A DNA stretch of 64,000 bases from Cupriavidus metallidurans CH34 (GTDB lineage Bacteria > Pseudomonadota > Gammaproteobacteria > Burkholderiales > Burkholderiaceae): contig NC_007973.1 in the NCBI RefSeq assembly GCF_000196015.1, positions 2,728,001-2,792,000 of the forward strand, read 5' to 3'. The notes beneath the pieces were generated by a model that saw only the letters and a list, made by a program, of their open reading frames with translations, was not told the origin of the DNA and did not search any database. A program made the position numbers and the translations under genes. Below, one piece after another: positions 1 to 9,531 of this stretch (the first letter of the stretch is position 1; each line of letters opens with the position of its first letter).

Positions 1-792
1 GAATTCGTGTCGATCCCGTCCGACGAAAAGGGCCTGATCCCCGAGGCGCTGACGCCCGAGCTGACCGCCGGCGCACGCTTCCTGTACGCCCTGCCGAACT
101 TCCAGAACCCCACCGGCCGCCGCCTGCCGCTGGAGCGCCGCCAGGAACTGGTCAAGCGCGCCAAGGAACTCGGCGTGCTGCTGGTCGAGGACGATCCGTA
201 CGGCGAACTGAGCTACTCGGGCAACCAGTTGCCGTCGCTGCTGTCGATGAACCCGGACGGCGTGATCTACATGGGCTCGTTCTCGAAGATCCTGGCGCCC
301 GGTATGCGCCTGGGTTTCGTCATCGCCCCGCCCGACCTGCATTTCAAGCTATGCCAGGCCAAGCAGGCCTCGGACCTGCACACGCCGACGTTCACACAGC
401 GCATCGCCTATGAAACGATCAAGGACGGCCTGCTCGAACAGCACATCCCGACCATTCGCGAGCTCTACGGCAAGCAATGCGCGTTCATGCTGGACGCGCT
501 GAAGCGCCACATGCCGGCCGGCGTGACATGGAACGCGCCCGAGGGCGGCATGTTCATCTGGGTGGAGCTGCCTGAGGGTCTGGACAGCATGAAGATCCTG
601 GAAGAAGCCGTGCGCCGCAACGTGGCCTACGTGCCAGGCGCGCCGTTCTACGCGGGCAGCCCGCGCAAGAACACGCTGCGCCTGGCATTCGTGACCGTTT
701 CGGCCGAGCGCATCGAGCAGGGCGTGTCGATCCTGGGCGAGGTGTTCCGCGAAGCGATCGCGCAAGCCGCGCCGCAGGCACGGGCGGCCTGA
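1..792 (+). CDS. PLP-dependent aminotransferase, class I/II (5' end outside window)
   Basis: C-terminal 263 residues of a fold-type I aminotransferase; the frame is open at base 1, so the start lies upstream. The visible part has the substrate/PLP region NFQNPTG, the VEDDPYGELSY segment with the PLP-contacting Asp and Tyr, and GSFSKILAPGMRLGF, where the Lys of SFSK is the Schiff-base lysine. This pattern is typical of 2-aminoadipate/aromatic aminotransferases of the LysN/MocR-like group. Substrate cannot be read from the sequence; an N-terminal GntR domain (MocR type) could exist upstream. The GST gene follows after 37 bp on the same strand and may be co-transcribed. Confidence 0.9.
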   Translation, partial: EFVSIPSDEKGLIPEALTPELTAGARFLYALPNFQNPTGRRLPLERRQELVKRAKELGVLLVEDDPYGELSYSGNQLPSLLSMNPDGVIYMGSFSKILAPGMRLGFVIAPPDLHFKLCQAKQASDLHTPTFTQRIAYETIKDGLLEQHIPTIRELYGKQCAFMLDALKRHMPAGVTWNAPEGGMFIWVELPEGLDSMKILEEAVRRNVAYVPGAPFYAGSPRKNTLRLAFVTVSAERIEQGVSILGEVFREAIAQAAPQARAA

Positions 793-829
793 GCCGGCAC
801 GCTACAACCAACCCGAGGAGCCATCGAAC

Positions 830-1474
830 ATGCTTCGCATCTGGGGCAGGCTGTCGTCAATCAATGTCCAGAAGGTGGTCTGGTGCGCGCGCGAGCTGCA
901 TCTGGACCACGAGCGCATCGACATCGGCAATCAGAAGGGCGAGCTCGATACCGAGGCGTACGTGCGTCTCAACCCGAACCGCCTGATTCCGGTGATCGAG
1001 GATTTCCGCGACACCGACGTGGCCGGCGAGCCGTTCGTGCTGTGGGAGTCGAACGCGATCGTGCGCTACCTGTGCGCGCGCTATGGCGAGGACACGCTGT
1101 GGCCTTCGGACGTCAAGGCGCGCGCCTCGGCAGACCGCTGGATGGACTGGCAGACCACGACGTTCAGCCCGGCGATGGTCCAGGCGTTCCTGCAACTGGT
1201 TCGTACACCGGCGGACAAGCGTGACGAGGCCGTCATCGAGAAATCGTGCGAGCGCACCGAGCCGCTGGCGAAGATGCTCGACGACGCGCTGGAAGGCCGC
1301 GAGTTCATCGGTGGCGATCGCTTCACGATGGCCGACGTCTCGCTGGCCTGCGCGGCGCACCGCTGGATGGGCATGCCAAAGGCCCACACGGCCCGGCCTA
1401 ACCTCGAGCGCTGGCTCGCGGCCATGCGGGCGCGTCCGGCGGCCACTGGCATCCTCGAACTGCCGCTGAAGTAA
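830..1474 (+). CDS. Glutathione S-transferase family protein
   Basis: 214-aa cytosolic GST of usual length. The N-terminal thioredoxin fold runs to about residue 85, with the cis-Pro region LNPNRLIPVIED and the glutathione-binding WESNAIVRYL motif. An all-helical C-terminal domain follows, with the N-capping-type segment FTMADVSLA near residue 170. It would conjugate glutathione to electrophiles or act as a lyase/peroxidase; substrate unknown. ATG start chosen, 37 bp after the aminotransferase, preceded by a purine-rich CCGAGGAGCC ribosome site. Confidence 0.9.
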   Translation: MLRIWGRLSSINVQKVVWCARELHLDHERIDIGNQKGELDTEAYVRLNPNRLIPVIEDFRDTDVAGEPFVLWESNAIVRYLCARYGEDTLWPSDVKARASADRWMDWQTTTFSPAMVQAFLQLVRTPADKRDEAVIEKSCERTEPLAKMLDDALEGREFIGGDRFTMADVSLACAAHRWMGMPKAHTARPNLERWLAAMRARPAATGILELPLK

Positions 1475-1991
1475 TTCGTTGTATCGCGGTCACCGTCGCC
1501 CAGCCGGCCGGTGACCGCCTCCTCTCCCTCCCCCTGCCTGTGCGGAACAAGTCACTACGCCAGCCCGCGTTTTCAGTGACCACGGCGTTGGTTTTACGCC
1601 CTTCCCTCCACATCCCCTATTTCGAACACTCGTATTAAGGAGTAGTCTCGCGCGAGAGTGTGAGGTGCTTCAGCCTGCCCCCGAGCAAACCCTGATCCCT
1701 GAATCCGGCTCATCATTCCGATGATCCGATTTAAGGCAGGCGGCCCGGAACCCATCCTTACAATCCCCCTTCTGTCCACTTTGGGGCGCTATCAAAATGA
1801 AGCGGAGCGGTTCTGGCCAAACGTACGGCGGCAGACTGTAGAAGTAGTACGGCAAGGCCGTGCAACGACGCCGGACTCATTTTGATAGCGCCTCCCAGGG
1901 GCGCTATCGTCGCTTGAACGGGCATTTGCATTCCGGCAGCCCAGGCCCGTCAGAGGCAAGCTGTCGTTTCATTCCAGAGGAGGATTCAATC
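1475..1991. other. Intergenic region upstream of the lactate permease
   Basis: 517 bp without a convincing gene. It holds a perfect 16-bp inverted repeat (listed separately), a third partial copy GGGCGCTATC near 1899-1908, and a small palindrome CTCGCGCGAG near 1650. The permease promoter and operator should lie here. Confidence 0.6.
1785..1892. repeat. 16-bp perfect inverted repeat with 76-nt interior
   Basis: GGCGCTATCAAAATGA at 1785-1800 is exactly reverse-complemented by TCATTTTGATAGCGCC at 1877-1892. A further GGGCGCTATC lies just downstream near 1899. The unit could be a miniature inverted-repeat element or a pair of distant operator half-sites for the permease. No flanking target duplication is obvious. 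Confidence 0.75.
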
Positions 1992-3668
1992 GTGTGGAGT
2001 CAAGTGTATGACCCGCTCGGCAGTATGGCGTTGTCCACTATTGCCGCCGCGGTTCCGGTTGTCGTGCTGCTCGCAGCGCTGGCGTTCTTTCACATGCAGG
2101 CCCACCTGGCGGCCGGGCTGGCGCTGGTCGTCGGCGTCGTCGTGGCGTCATTCGTGTTCGGAATGCCTCCGGAAATGGCTGGCAAAGCCGCCGGGCTCGG
2201 CATCATCTCCGGCTTGTTCCCGATTGGCTGGATCGTCCTCAACATCATCTTCCTGCACCGGCTGACCACGATAAACGGGTCATTCAAGGTGTTGCAGAAC
2301 TCGATCTCGGGCGTCACCGAAGATCGCCGCCTGCAGCTCCTGCTGGTGGCATTCAGCTTTGGCGCGTTCTTCGAAGGCGCGGCCGGCTTCGGCACGCCCG
2401 TGGCCGTGACCGGCGCCATCCTGATCGGCCTGGGCTTCTCACCGCTGGCCGCATCGGGCCTGGCGCTGATCGCCAACACCGCGCCGGTGGCATTCGGCGC
2501 GCTCGGCGCGCCGATCATCGGCCTGTCCTCGGTGACCGGCATCGACCAGGTGCAACTCTCCGCGATGATCGGCCGCCAGTTGCCGTTCTTCTCGGTGCTG
2601 GTGCCGTTCTGGCTGATCTGGGCGTTCGCGGGCTTCCGCGGCATGCTGGCGATCTGGCCGGCGATCCTGGTGGCCGGCGTCAGCTTCGCGGTGCCGCAGT
2701 TCCTGGTGTCGAACTTCCACGGCCCGTGGCTGGTGGACGTGATTTCGGCGCTGGTCTCGATGGGCTGCCTGACCGCCTTCCTGAAAATCTGGCATCCGAA
2801 GGAAATCTGGACCTCGACGCGCATCCTGGGCCGTCACGACGATTCCAAGGTCGACAATGCCGAAGCCCTCGAAGCCGATGCCAAGGCCAACGCCGCATCG
2901 GCCAACATCTCGGTGATCAAGGCGTGGATGCCGTGGGTGATCCTGACCGTCTTCGTGTTCGTCTGGGGCATCCCCGAGTTCAAGAAGCTGATGGACGGCG
3001 TCTGGCAATGGAAGTTCGCCATCCCGGGTCTGGACAAGGCGGTGCTCAAGGGCCCGCCCGTGGTGGCGAAGCAAATCGCCGAGCCGGCCGTGTTCGCGTT
3101 CAACGTGCTGTCGATGGCGGGTACCGGCATTCTGGTGTCGGCCCTCGTTGGCGGCCTGCTGATGGGCTATTCGATCCCGCGCCTGATCAAGGAGTACTTC
3201 GAGACGATCAAGCTCGTGCGCTACTCGCTGTTGACGATCTGCGCGATGTTCGGCATCGGCTACCTGACCCGCTACTCGGGGCTGGACGCCACGCTGGGTC
3301 TGGCTTTCGCGCAGACCGGCGTGCTCTACCCGCTGTTCGGCACGATGCTGGGCTGGCTGGGTGTGGCGCTCACCGGTTCGGACACCGCATCGAACGTGCT
3401 GTTCGGCGGCCTGCAGAAGACCACGGCGGAACAGCTTGGCCTGTCTCCGACCCTGATGGCCGCGGCCAACAGCTCGGGCGGCGTGATGGGCAAGATGATC
3501 GATGCACAGTCGATCGTGGTGGCTTCCACCGCCACCAAGTGGTATGGCCACGAAGGCGAGATTCTGCGCTACGTGTTCTTCCACTCGATCGCGCTGGCGC
3601 TGATGGTCGGTATCTTCGTGACGCTGCAGGCGTACGTGCATCCGTTCACGCTGATGGTGATCCACTGA
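1992..3668 (+). CDS. lctP: L-lactate permease (LctP family)
   Basis: 558-aa polytopic membrane protein, the usual length of LctP/LldP/GlcA lactate and glycolate:proton symporters. It has at least 12 hydrophobic segments and family stretches such as FFEGAAGFGTPVAV, GALGAPIIGL and TGSDTASNVLFGGLQ. The frame is open upstream to 1860, but GTG at 1992 is chosen: AGAGGAGG sits just before it and the protein then begins MWSQVYDPLGS like the family. It imports L-lactate, D-lactate or glycolate across the inner membrane. It is monocistronic, followed by an intrinsic terminator. Confidence 0.93.
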   Translation: MWSQVYDPLGSMALSTIAAAVPVVVLLAALAFFHMQAHLAAGLALVVGVVVASFVFGMPPEMAGKAAGLGIISGLFPIGWIVLNIIFLHRLTTINGSFKVLQNSISGVTEDRRLQLLLVAFSFGAFFEGAAGFGTPVAVTGAILIGLGFSPLAASGLALIANTAPVAFGALGAPIIGLSSVTGIDQVQLSAMIGRQLPFFSVLVPFWLIWAFAGFRGMLAIWPAILVAGVSFAVPQFLVSNFHGPWLVDVISALVSMGCLTAFLKIWHPKEIWTSTRILGRHDDSKVDNAEALEADAKANAASANISVIKAWMPWVILTVFVFVWGIPEFKKLMDGVWQWKFAIPGLDKAVLKGPPVVAKQIAEPAVFAFNVLSMAGTGILVSALVGGLLMGYSIPRLIKEYFETIKLVRYSLLTICAMFGIGYLTRYSGLDATLGLAFAQTGVLYPLFGTMLGWLGVALTGSDTASNVLFGGLQKTTAEQLGLSPTLMAAANSSGGVMGKMIDAQSIVVASTATKWYGHEGEILRYVFFHSIALALMVGIFVTLQAYVHPFTLMVIH

Positions 3669-3697
3669 TCCACCAGCCATCATCCGCTGCAGTCTTC

Positions 3698-3725
3698 AAG
3701 CCCCGCCCTCGAGCGGGGCTTTTTC
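3698..3725 (+). terminator. Intrinsic terminator of the lactate permease gene
   Basis: AGCCCCGC, a 6-nt loop, GCGGGGCT, then TTTTC. The 8-bp GC-rich stem with a U-tract begins 30 bp after the permease stop. Confidence 0.85.
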
Positions 3726-3777
3726 ATGGGCGTATCATGATCGGCTCACCCGGCAGACATGACGAGGATCGCCCCCC

Positions 3778-5610
3778 ATGCTGATGCGCCGTCTGGAAAG
3801 ACTGATCGACCCGTTCCGCGGCCTGCCCGACAGCCAGCCGCCGGAAAGCGTGTGGCGCTTCTATGCCCATTTCCTGCGCGAAGTCCGCGGCGTCTTCGCG
3901 GCGTTGCTGATCGTCGGCCTGATCGGCGCGCTGGTCGAGGTGGCGCTCTTCAGCTTTCTCGGCCGGCTGGTCGATCTGGCGCGCGAGACGCCAGACGGGT
4001 CGTTCTTCGCACGCCACCAGAACGAACTGCTGTGGATGGCGTTCGTCGCGCTGATCCTGCGCCCGCTGATGATCGGGGCCCACGACGTGCTCGTGCACCA
4101 GGTGATCAACCCGAGCCTGGCCAACATGATCCGTTGGCAGAACCACCGCTACGTGCTCAAGCAGAGCCTGTCGTTCTTCCAGAACGACTTCGCCGGCCGC
4201 ATCGCGCAACGGATCATGCAGACCGGCTACTCGCTGCGCGACTCGGCCGTGCAGGCCGTGGATGCGCTCTGGCACGTGATCGTCTACGCGGTCAGTTCGC
4301 TGGCGCTGTTCGCCGAGGCCGACTGGCGGCTGACAATTCCGCTGCTCATCTGGATCGTCGGGTATATCGCCGCGCTGGCGTGGTTCACGCCCCGGGTCAA
4401 GCAACGCTCCGTGGTGGCCACCGACGCGCGCTCGCGCCTGATGGGCCGCATCGTCGACGGCTATACGAACATCACCACGCTCAAGCTGTTCGCCCACTCG
4501 CAGCATGAGGAGACCTACGCGCGCGATGCGATGGCCGACCAGACCGACAAGGTCCGACAGGCTGGCCGGATGGTCAGCGCGATGGACGTCACGGTGACCA
4601 CGCTGAACGGCCTGCTGATCGCTGGCACCACGGGCATCGCGCTGTGGCTGTGGAACCAGGGGCTGGTCACCACGGGCGCCATTGCGTTGTCCACGGGGCT
4701 GGTCATCCGGATCAACAACATGTCCGGCTGGATCATGTGGGTGGTCAACGGCATCTTCGAGAACGTGGGCCAGGTGCAGGACGGCATGAAGACCATCGCC
4801 GTGCCGCGTCGCGTGCTCGACCGGCCCGATGCGCAGCCGCTCGACATCCGCCAGGGCGAGGTCAGGTTCGACCATGTCGGCTTCCACTATGGCAAGGGCA
4901 GCGGCGTCATCGACAACGTGAACCTCGTGGTGCGGCCTGGCGAGAAGATCGGACTGGTCGGGCCGTCGGGCGCGGGCAAGTCGACGCTCGTCAACCTGCT
5001 GCTACGGCTCTACGACGTGGAGACCGGCCACATCCTGATCGACGGCCAGGACATTGCTGGCGTGACGCAGGAGAGCCTGCGCGCGCAGATCGGCATGGTC
5101 ACGCAGGACACATCACTGCTACACCGCTCGATTCGCGACAACCTGCGCTACGGCAAGCCCGACAGCACGGAGGCCGAGTTGCACGAGGCTCTGCGTCAGG
5201 CCCGCGCCGACGACTTCATGGACCTGCTGGTCGACTCGCACGGCAATCACGGGCTGGATGCGCTGGTCGGGGAGCGCGGCGTGAAGCTCTCGGGCGGGCA
5301 GCGGCAGCGCATCGCCATCGCGCGGGTGCTGCTGAAAAACGCACCGATCCTGATCCTCGATGAAGCAACGTCCGCGCTGGACTCGGAAGTGGAATCCGCG
5401 ATTCAGGAAAGCCTGGAGGCGCTGATGCATGGCAAGACCGTAATCGCCATCGCGCACCGGCTATCGACGATTGCCCGAATGGATCGTCTGGTAGTACTCG
5501 ACGGCGGCCGCATCGTCGAAAGCGGCACGCACGCCGAATTGCTGGCGGATGGTGGACTGTATGCGCGGCTTTGGGCGCACCAGACCGGGGGCTTCGTCGG
5601 CGTCGATTGA
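3778..5610 (+). CDS. ABC exporter, fused membrane and ATPase domains
   Basis: 610-aa half-transporter. An N-terminal six-helix transmembrane domain (about residues 40-340) precedes a nucleotide-binding domain with Walker A GPSGAGKST (about 395), signature LSGGQRQRIAIAR (about 503), Walker B ILILDEATSALD and switch AHRLST. It should work as a homodimer exporting a lipid, drug or peptide across the inner membrane (MsbA/multidrug type). The substrate cannot be assigned; no accessory gene is adjacent. ATG at 3778 is used because the conserved N-terminus MLMRRLERLIDPFR fits. It converges with the chrA genes 8 bp downstream. Confidence 0.9.
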   Translation: MLMRRLERLIDPFRGLPDSQPPESVWRFYAHFLREVRGVFAALLIVGLIGALVEVALFSFLGRLVDLARETPDGSFFARHQNELLWMAFVALILRPLMIGAHDVLVHQVINPSLANMIRWQNHRYVLKQSLSFFQNDFAGRIAQRIMQTGYSLRDSAVQAVDALWHVIVYAVSSLALFAEADWRLTIPLLIWIVGYIAALAWFTPRVKQRSVVATDARSRLMGRIVDGYTNITTLKLFAHSQHEETYARDAMADQTDKVRQAGRMVSAMDVTVTTLNGLLIAGTTGIALWLWNQGLVTTGAIALSTGLVIRINNMSGWIMWVVNGIFENVGQVQDGMKTIAVPRRVLDRPDAQPLDIRQGEVRFDHVGFHYGKGSGVIDNVNLVVRPGEKIGLVGPSGAGKSTLVNLLLRLYDVETGHILIDGQDIAGVTQESLRAQIGMVTQDTSLLHRSIRDNLRYGKPDSTEAELHEALRQARADDFMDLLVDSHGNHGLDALVGERGVKLSGGQRQRIAIARVLLKNAPILILDEATSALDSEVESAIQESLEALMHGKTVIAIAHRLSTIARMDRLVVLDGGRIVESGTHAELLADGGLYARLWAHQTGGFVGVD

Positions 5611-5618
5611 TCCCGCCG

Positions 5619-6149
5619 TCAGACGAGCCCCAGAAGCCCTGCCCCGGCGCCAAGCGCCACCAGGGCCAGCGGGTGCACCTTCGTCTTCAGCATCAGCCCC
5701 ACCGTCACCAGCGTCACGAGCACGGCCGTCCAGCTATGGTCCACGCTGCCGGCCAGCACCCAACCCGTGGACATAAGCAGGCCGATGGTCAATGCAGACA
5801 GGCCGCGTCGGATCAGGCCGGGCCATACCGCGTGCGGCGAACGACCCGCGAAGTATTCGAAGCCGAGCGCGATGACGCTCGACGGCCCGCAGATGCCGGC
5901 CATCGACGCGAACGCGCCGGCCGGCCCGGCCACCTGCCAGCCGAATAGCGCCACGAACAGAATGTTGGGTCCGGGAGACGCCTGCGAGATGGCATAGAGC
6001 GCGGCAAACTGCTCATCGCTCATCCAGCCATTCGCTTCGACCAGGAAGCGATGCATGTCGGGAATCACGGATCCGCCGCCACCGACAGCCAGCAACGAGA
6101 GCATGCCGAAGTGGCCAAGCAGGCTGCGCAGGATCTCGGGCGACGTCAT
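5619..6149 (-). CDS. chrA: Chromate transporter family, C-terminal-type half
   Basis: 176-aa CHR-family membrane protein. The N-terminal CHR motif region (LLAVGGGGSVIPDMHR ... ISQASPGPN) is followed by about five hydrophobic helices. Short CHR proteins encoded as adjacent pairs function together as one two-domain chromate/sulfate antiporter. Its ATG overlaps the stop of the partner gene by 4 bp (ATGA), so the two are translationally coupled. Chromate efflux is the family activity; actual substrate unproven. Confidence 0.85.
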   Translation of the reverse strand: MTSPEILRSLLGHFGMLSLLAVGGGGSVIPDMHRFLVEANGWMSDEQFAALYAISQASPGPNILFVALFGWQVAGPAGAFASMAGICGPSSVIALGFEYFAGRSPHAVWPGLIRRGLSALTIGLLMSTGWVLAGSVDHSWTAVLVTLVTVGLMLKTKVHPLALVALGAGAGLLGLV

Positions 6150-6727
6150 GCGCCCCCCTTGCGCATCGCGCGGTATTCGAGCACCAGCGCAACGGGCACC
6201 AGCACGGCCATCACCGGCAACAGCGGCCAGCGCAGCAGGCCGATCGCAACGAACGCGGCAACCCCGACGGCAATCGCGCGCACGGTGCGCGGCTGGCTCT
6301 GCGCCAGCTTCACGCCCGTCGACAGCACCAGCCCCGCCGCCACCGCGGTCATGCCCGCCAGCATCTGCCGCACGGCGGTCACATCCTGGAAGCGCAGGTA
6401 CAGGCCCATCGCGCAGAGCACCACGACCAGCGGCATCAGCACCAGTCCGGCGAATGCGGCCAACGCGCCGCGCAGTCCGGCGAAGCGCAACCCAAGCATC
6501 AACGCCAGGTTGATCACGTTCGGCCCCGGCAGCACCTGCCCGAGGCTCAGGATCTCGACGAAATCGCGGTCATTGAGCCAGCGGTTGCGTTCGACGACGG
6601 ACCGTCGCACGAATGGCAGCACGCCGCCAAACCCTGACAGCCCCATGCGAGCAAATTCGATGAACAACGTACGGGGCGTGGGAGCCGGCGCAAGCTCGGA
6701 CTCAACGGGAATCGGCGTGGAGGACAT
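6146..6727 (-). CDS. chrA: Chromate transporter family, N-terminal-type half
   Basis: 193-aa CHR-family protein with FARMGLSGFGGVLPFVRR, the EILSLGQVLPGPNVINLALMLG core motif and several membrane helices. The frame is open to 6808, but the start at 6727 (MSSTPIPVESE) is preferred because the extra 27 residues are not family-like. It is the first gene of the two-gene chr pair and overlaps the second by 4 bp. No chrB-type regulator is adjacent. Role: likely inner-membrane oxyanion (chromate) efflux as a heterodimer with the product of 5619-6149. Confidence 0.85.
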   Translation of the reverse strand: MSSTPIPVESELAPAPTPRTLFIEFARMGLSGFGGVLPFVRRSVVERNRWLNDRDFVEILSLGQVLPGPNVINLALMLGLRFAGLRGALAAFAGLVLMPLVVVLCAMGLYLRFQDVTAVRQMLAGMTAVAAGLVLSTGVKLAQSQPRTVRAIAVGVAAFVAIGLLRWPLLPVMAVLVPVALVLEYRAMRKGGA

Positions 6728-6961
6728 GGTCGTGATGATCTTCTTATGCCCGCGCACTGGAGGAATTGGGGGCAGCCGACATGGTACGGCAATCCCGCAC
6801 GGCGGCACGCACGCGGGGTCATCACGGATTGGAAAGAGGGGGTCTCGATTGGCGATGCCGCAGGATGGGAGTGATGCGTGCAGTGTCGCGGATTATGCGA
6901 CTTGCCCTGTCCCGCGGGGCCGGAGAGGTGAGAGCCCCGACAGCAACTCACATGCCGAGGG

Positions 6962-6998
6962 TTCGCTCCCCTCTCCCGCCCAGCAGGAGAAGGGCCGG
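6962..6998. repeat. REP-like intergenic hairpin, copy 1
   Basis: CTCCCCTCTCCCGC followed by AGGAGAAGGG forms an imperfect hairpin. It resembles elements at 13942-13972 and 38811-38842 (CTCTCTCCCAC-loop-GTGGGAGAG type). All three lie in intergenic DNA next to gene ends. Confidence 0.5.
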
Positions 6999-7046
6999 AT
7001 CAGAGAATCAGAGGACCAGCGCCGGAATCACCGACGCCGTTCCCCT

Positions 7047-9377
7047 TTACTCCCCAACCTTTACCGGCTCGATCTTCACTTCCTTGAGGCGCGGCTCGAT
7101 CGCCTTGCCTTTGCGGGCGCGCTTGCCCACGTAAGGGATCAGCGTCTTGCCGGCCAGCTTCTGCGGCGGCACCTTGCCGCCACGAACGCCGATGCCGGAG
7201 ATCATCAGGCCCGGCGCGCCCACGGCCACCGCCTGCATCAGCGTTTCCTTCGGTTCCAGCTCCATCAGGATCACGCCGCGGCCACCGGCCGACAGCACCT
7301 TGACCTCGTCCAGCCCCGCCAGCAGCAGGCGGCCATTGGCCGAGAAGCAGGCCACATGCGTGCACTCCTCACCAATCGGCGTCGGGGCCAGCAGCGTGTC
7401 ACCCTCGTCCAGCGTCACGAAGGCCTTGCCTGCCTTCTGGCGGCCGATCATGTCGCCAACCTTGGTCACAAAGCCATTGCCACCCGCCGTGGCGATCAGC
7501 ATCCGTTGCTCGGCGGCACCGGCGAACGTATGCGCGATCTGCGTGCCGGCGGCCAGGTCGATCAGCGTCGTCACAGGCACGCCATCGCCTCGCCCGCCCG
7601 GCAGGCCCGACACGGCCACCGAGTACACGCGGCCATTGCTGCCGAAAGCCAGCAACGTGTCGATGGTGCGGCATTCGAAGGTGCCGTAGAGGTTGTCGCC
7701 CGCCTTGAACGTGAACTGCGACGCATCGTGGCCGTGGCCCTGGCGCGTGCGCACCCAGCCCTTGCCCGACACGATGACCGTCACCGGCTCGTCGATCACC
7801 TTCACCTCGGCGGCGGCGCGGCTGGCCTCCTGGATCAGCGTGCGGCGCGGATCCTTGTCTTCCGGGCTGTACTGCTTCGCGTCCTGCTCGATTTCCTTGA
7901 TGATGCGACGGCGCATCATCGTCTCGGACTTCAGCAGCACGTCCAGTTCGGCCTGCTCGTCGCGCAGCTTCGCCAGTTCCTGTTCGATCTTGATCGCTTC
8001 CAGGCGCGCCAGCTGGCGCAGGCGGATTTCCAGGATGTCCTCTGCCTGGCGGTCGCTCAGGCGGAACGCCTCGATCAGCGCGGGCTTCGGCTCGTCGCTT
8101 TCGCGGATGATGCGGATCACCTCGTCGATGTTCAGCAGCACCAGCATCCGGCCTTCCAGGATGTGGATGCGGTCCTCTACCTTGGTCAGCTGGAAGCGCG
8201 TGCGGCGCGTCACCGTGGCAAAGCGGAACTCGATCCACTCGCGCAGGATTTCCTGCAGCCCCTTCTGACGCGGACGGCCATCGGTGCCGATCATCACCAG
8301 GTTGATCGGCGCACCCGATTCCAGGCTCGTATGCGCGAGCAGCGTCTGGATGAAGTCCTGCTGCTCGGTGTTCTTGCTCTTGGGCTCGAACACCAGGCGA
8401 ACCGGCGCATCCTTGCCCGACTCGTCGCGCACCGCGTCGAGCACGGACAGCATCGTCGTCTTGAGCTGGGTCTGCTCGGGCGTCAGCGCCTTCTTGCCGG
8501 TGCGGATCTTCGGGTTGGTGATTTCCTCGATTTCCTCGAGCACCTTCTGCGCCGACGTGCCCGGCGGCAGTTCGGTCACCACCATCTGCCACTGGCCCCG
8601 CGCCATTTCCTCGATGGTCCAGCGCGCGCGCACCTTCAGGCTGCCACGGCCGCTTTCGTAGATCTGGGCGATCTCCGACGCCGGCGAAATGATCTGGCCG
8701 CCGCCCGGGTAGTCCGGCCCCGGCATCAGGGCCAGCAGGTCCGCTAGCGAGATATTCGGGTTGCGGATCATCGCCACCGTGGCACCTGCCACTTCGCGCA
8801 GATTGTGCGGCGGAATTTCCGTGGCCATACCCACCGCGATGCCCGATGCGCCGTTCAGCAGCACGAACGGCAGTCGCGCGGGCAACAGCTTCGGCTCTTC
8901 TTCCGAACCGTCGTAGTTCGGCAGGAAGTCCACCGTGCCCATGTCGATCTCATCGAGCAGCAGGCGCGAGATCGGCGTCAGGCGGGCTTCCGTGTAACGC
9001 ATGGCCGCCGCGCCATCGCCATCGCGCGAGCCGAAGTTGCCCTGGCCGTCGATCAGCGGATAGCGCAGCGAGAAGTCCTGCGCCAGGCGCACCAGGGCGT
9101 CATAGGCGGACTGGTCGCCGTGCGGGTGGAATTTACCGAGCACCTCGCCGACCACACGGGCCGACTTCACGGGCTTGGCATCGGCACGCAGGCCCATCGC
9201 CTGCATGGCGAAGAGGATGCGGCGCTGCACGGGCTTCTGGCCGTCGGCCACTTCGGGCAGCGCGCGGCCCTTGACCACGCTCACGGCGTAGTCGAGATAG
9301 GCGCGCTCGGCGTAGCGAGCAAGCGTCAGCGAATCGGCAGGCTCGTCGGCCTGAAACGTAATGTCTGGTTGATCCAT
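7047..9377 (-). CDS. parC: DNA topoisomerase IV subunit A
   Basis: 776-aa type IIA topoisomerase breakage-reunion subunit, which decatenates daughter chromosomes with ParE. The winged-helix/tower region begins [17 protein letters not shown]. The catalytic Tyr is in [11 protein letters not shown] (about residue 128), and the quinolone-region motif is [16 protein letters not shown]-terminal beta-pinwheel repeats extend to the end. ATG at 9377 (MDQPDITF) is preferred over the upstream TTG at 9386. It is last in the leftward order parE, slt, parC. The position equivalent to E. coli ParC Ser80 appears to be Gln here. Confidence 0.96.
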   Translation of the reverse strand: MDQPDITFQADEPADSLTLARYAERAYLDYAVSVVKGRALPEVADGQKPVQRRILFAMQAMGLRADAKPVKSARVVGEVLGKFHPHGDQSAYDALVRLAQDFSLRYPLIDGQGNFGSRDGDGAAAMRYTEARLTPISRLLLDEIDMGTVDFLPNYDGSEEEPKLLPARLPFVLLNGASGIAVGMATEIPPHNLREVAGATVAMIRNPNISLADLLALMPGPDYPGGGQIISPASEIAQIYESGRGSLKVRARWTIEEMARGQWQMVVTELPPGTSAQKVLEEIEEITNPKIRTGKKALTPEQTQLKTTMLSVLDAVRDESGKDAPVRLVFEPKSKNTEQQDFIQTLLAHTSLESGAPINLVMIGTDGRPRQKGLQEILREWIEFRFATVTRRTRFQLTKVEDRIHILEGRMLVLLNIDEVIRIIRESDEPKPALIEAFRLSDRQAEDILEIRLRQLARLEAIKIEQELAKLRDEQAELDVLLKSETMMRRRIIKEIEQDAKQYSPEDKDPRRTLIQEASRAAAEVKVIDEPVTVIVSGKGWVRTRQGHGHDASQFTFKAGDNLYGTFECRTIDTLLAFGSNGRVYSVAVSGLPGGRGDGVPVTTLIDLAAGTQIAHTFAGAAEQRMLIATAGGNGFVTKVGDMIGRQKAGKAFVTLDEGDTLLAPTPIGEECTHVACFSANGRLLLAGLDEVKVLSAGGRGVILMELEPKETLMQAVAVGAPGLMISGIGVRGGKVPPQKLAGKTLIPYVGKRARKGKAIEPRLKEVKIEPVKVGE

Positions 9378-9531
9378 GTTTGGCAAGATTTCGGCCCGGC
9401 AGGCACCTGCGCGCCCGGCAGCCGGCTGTTGCAGTCAGCGTGGGATTCTAAAGGAAGTAGATGGCGATACCGCCGCAACCTCTGGCCGCGTGGCAAATCC
9501 ATCTCAGAAAGCGGCATCAGGCGCCCGCATG

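Noticed and set aside
2439..3683. Long leftward frame opposite the lactate permease
   Set aside because: Shadow of the permease codons; no motif.
6051..8747. An 898-codon rightward frame opposite the chr genes and parC
   Set aside because: Antisense to recognised proteins; composition rich in His/Arg/Leu as expected of a high-GC shadow.
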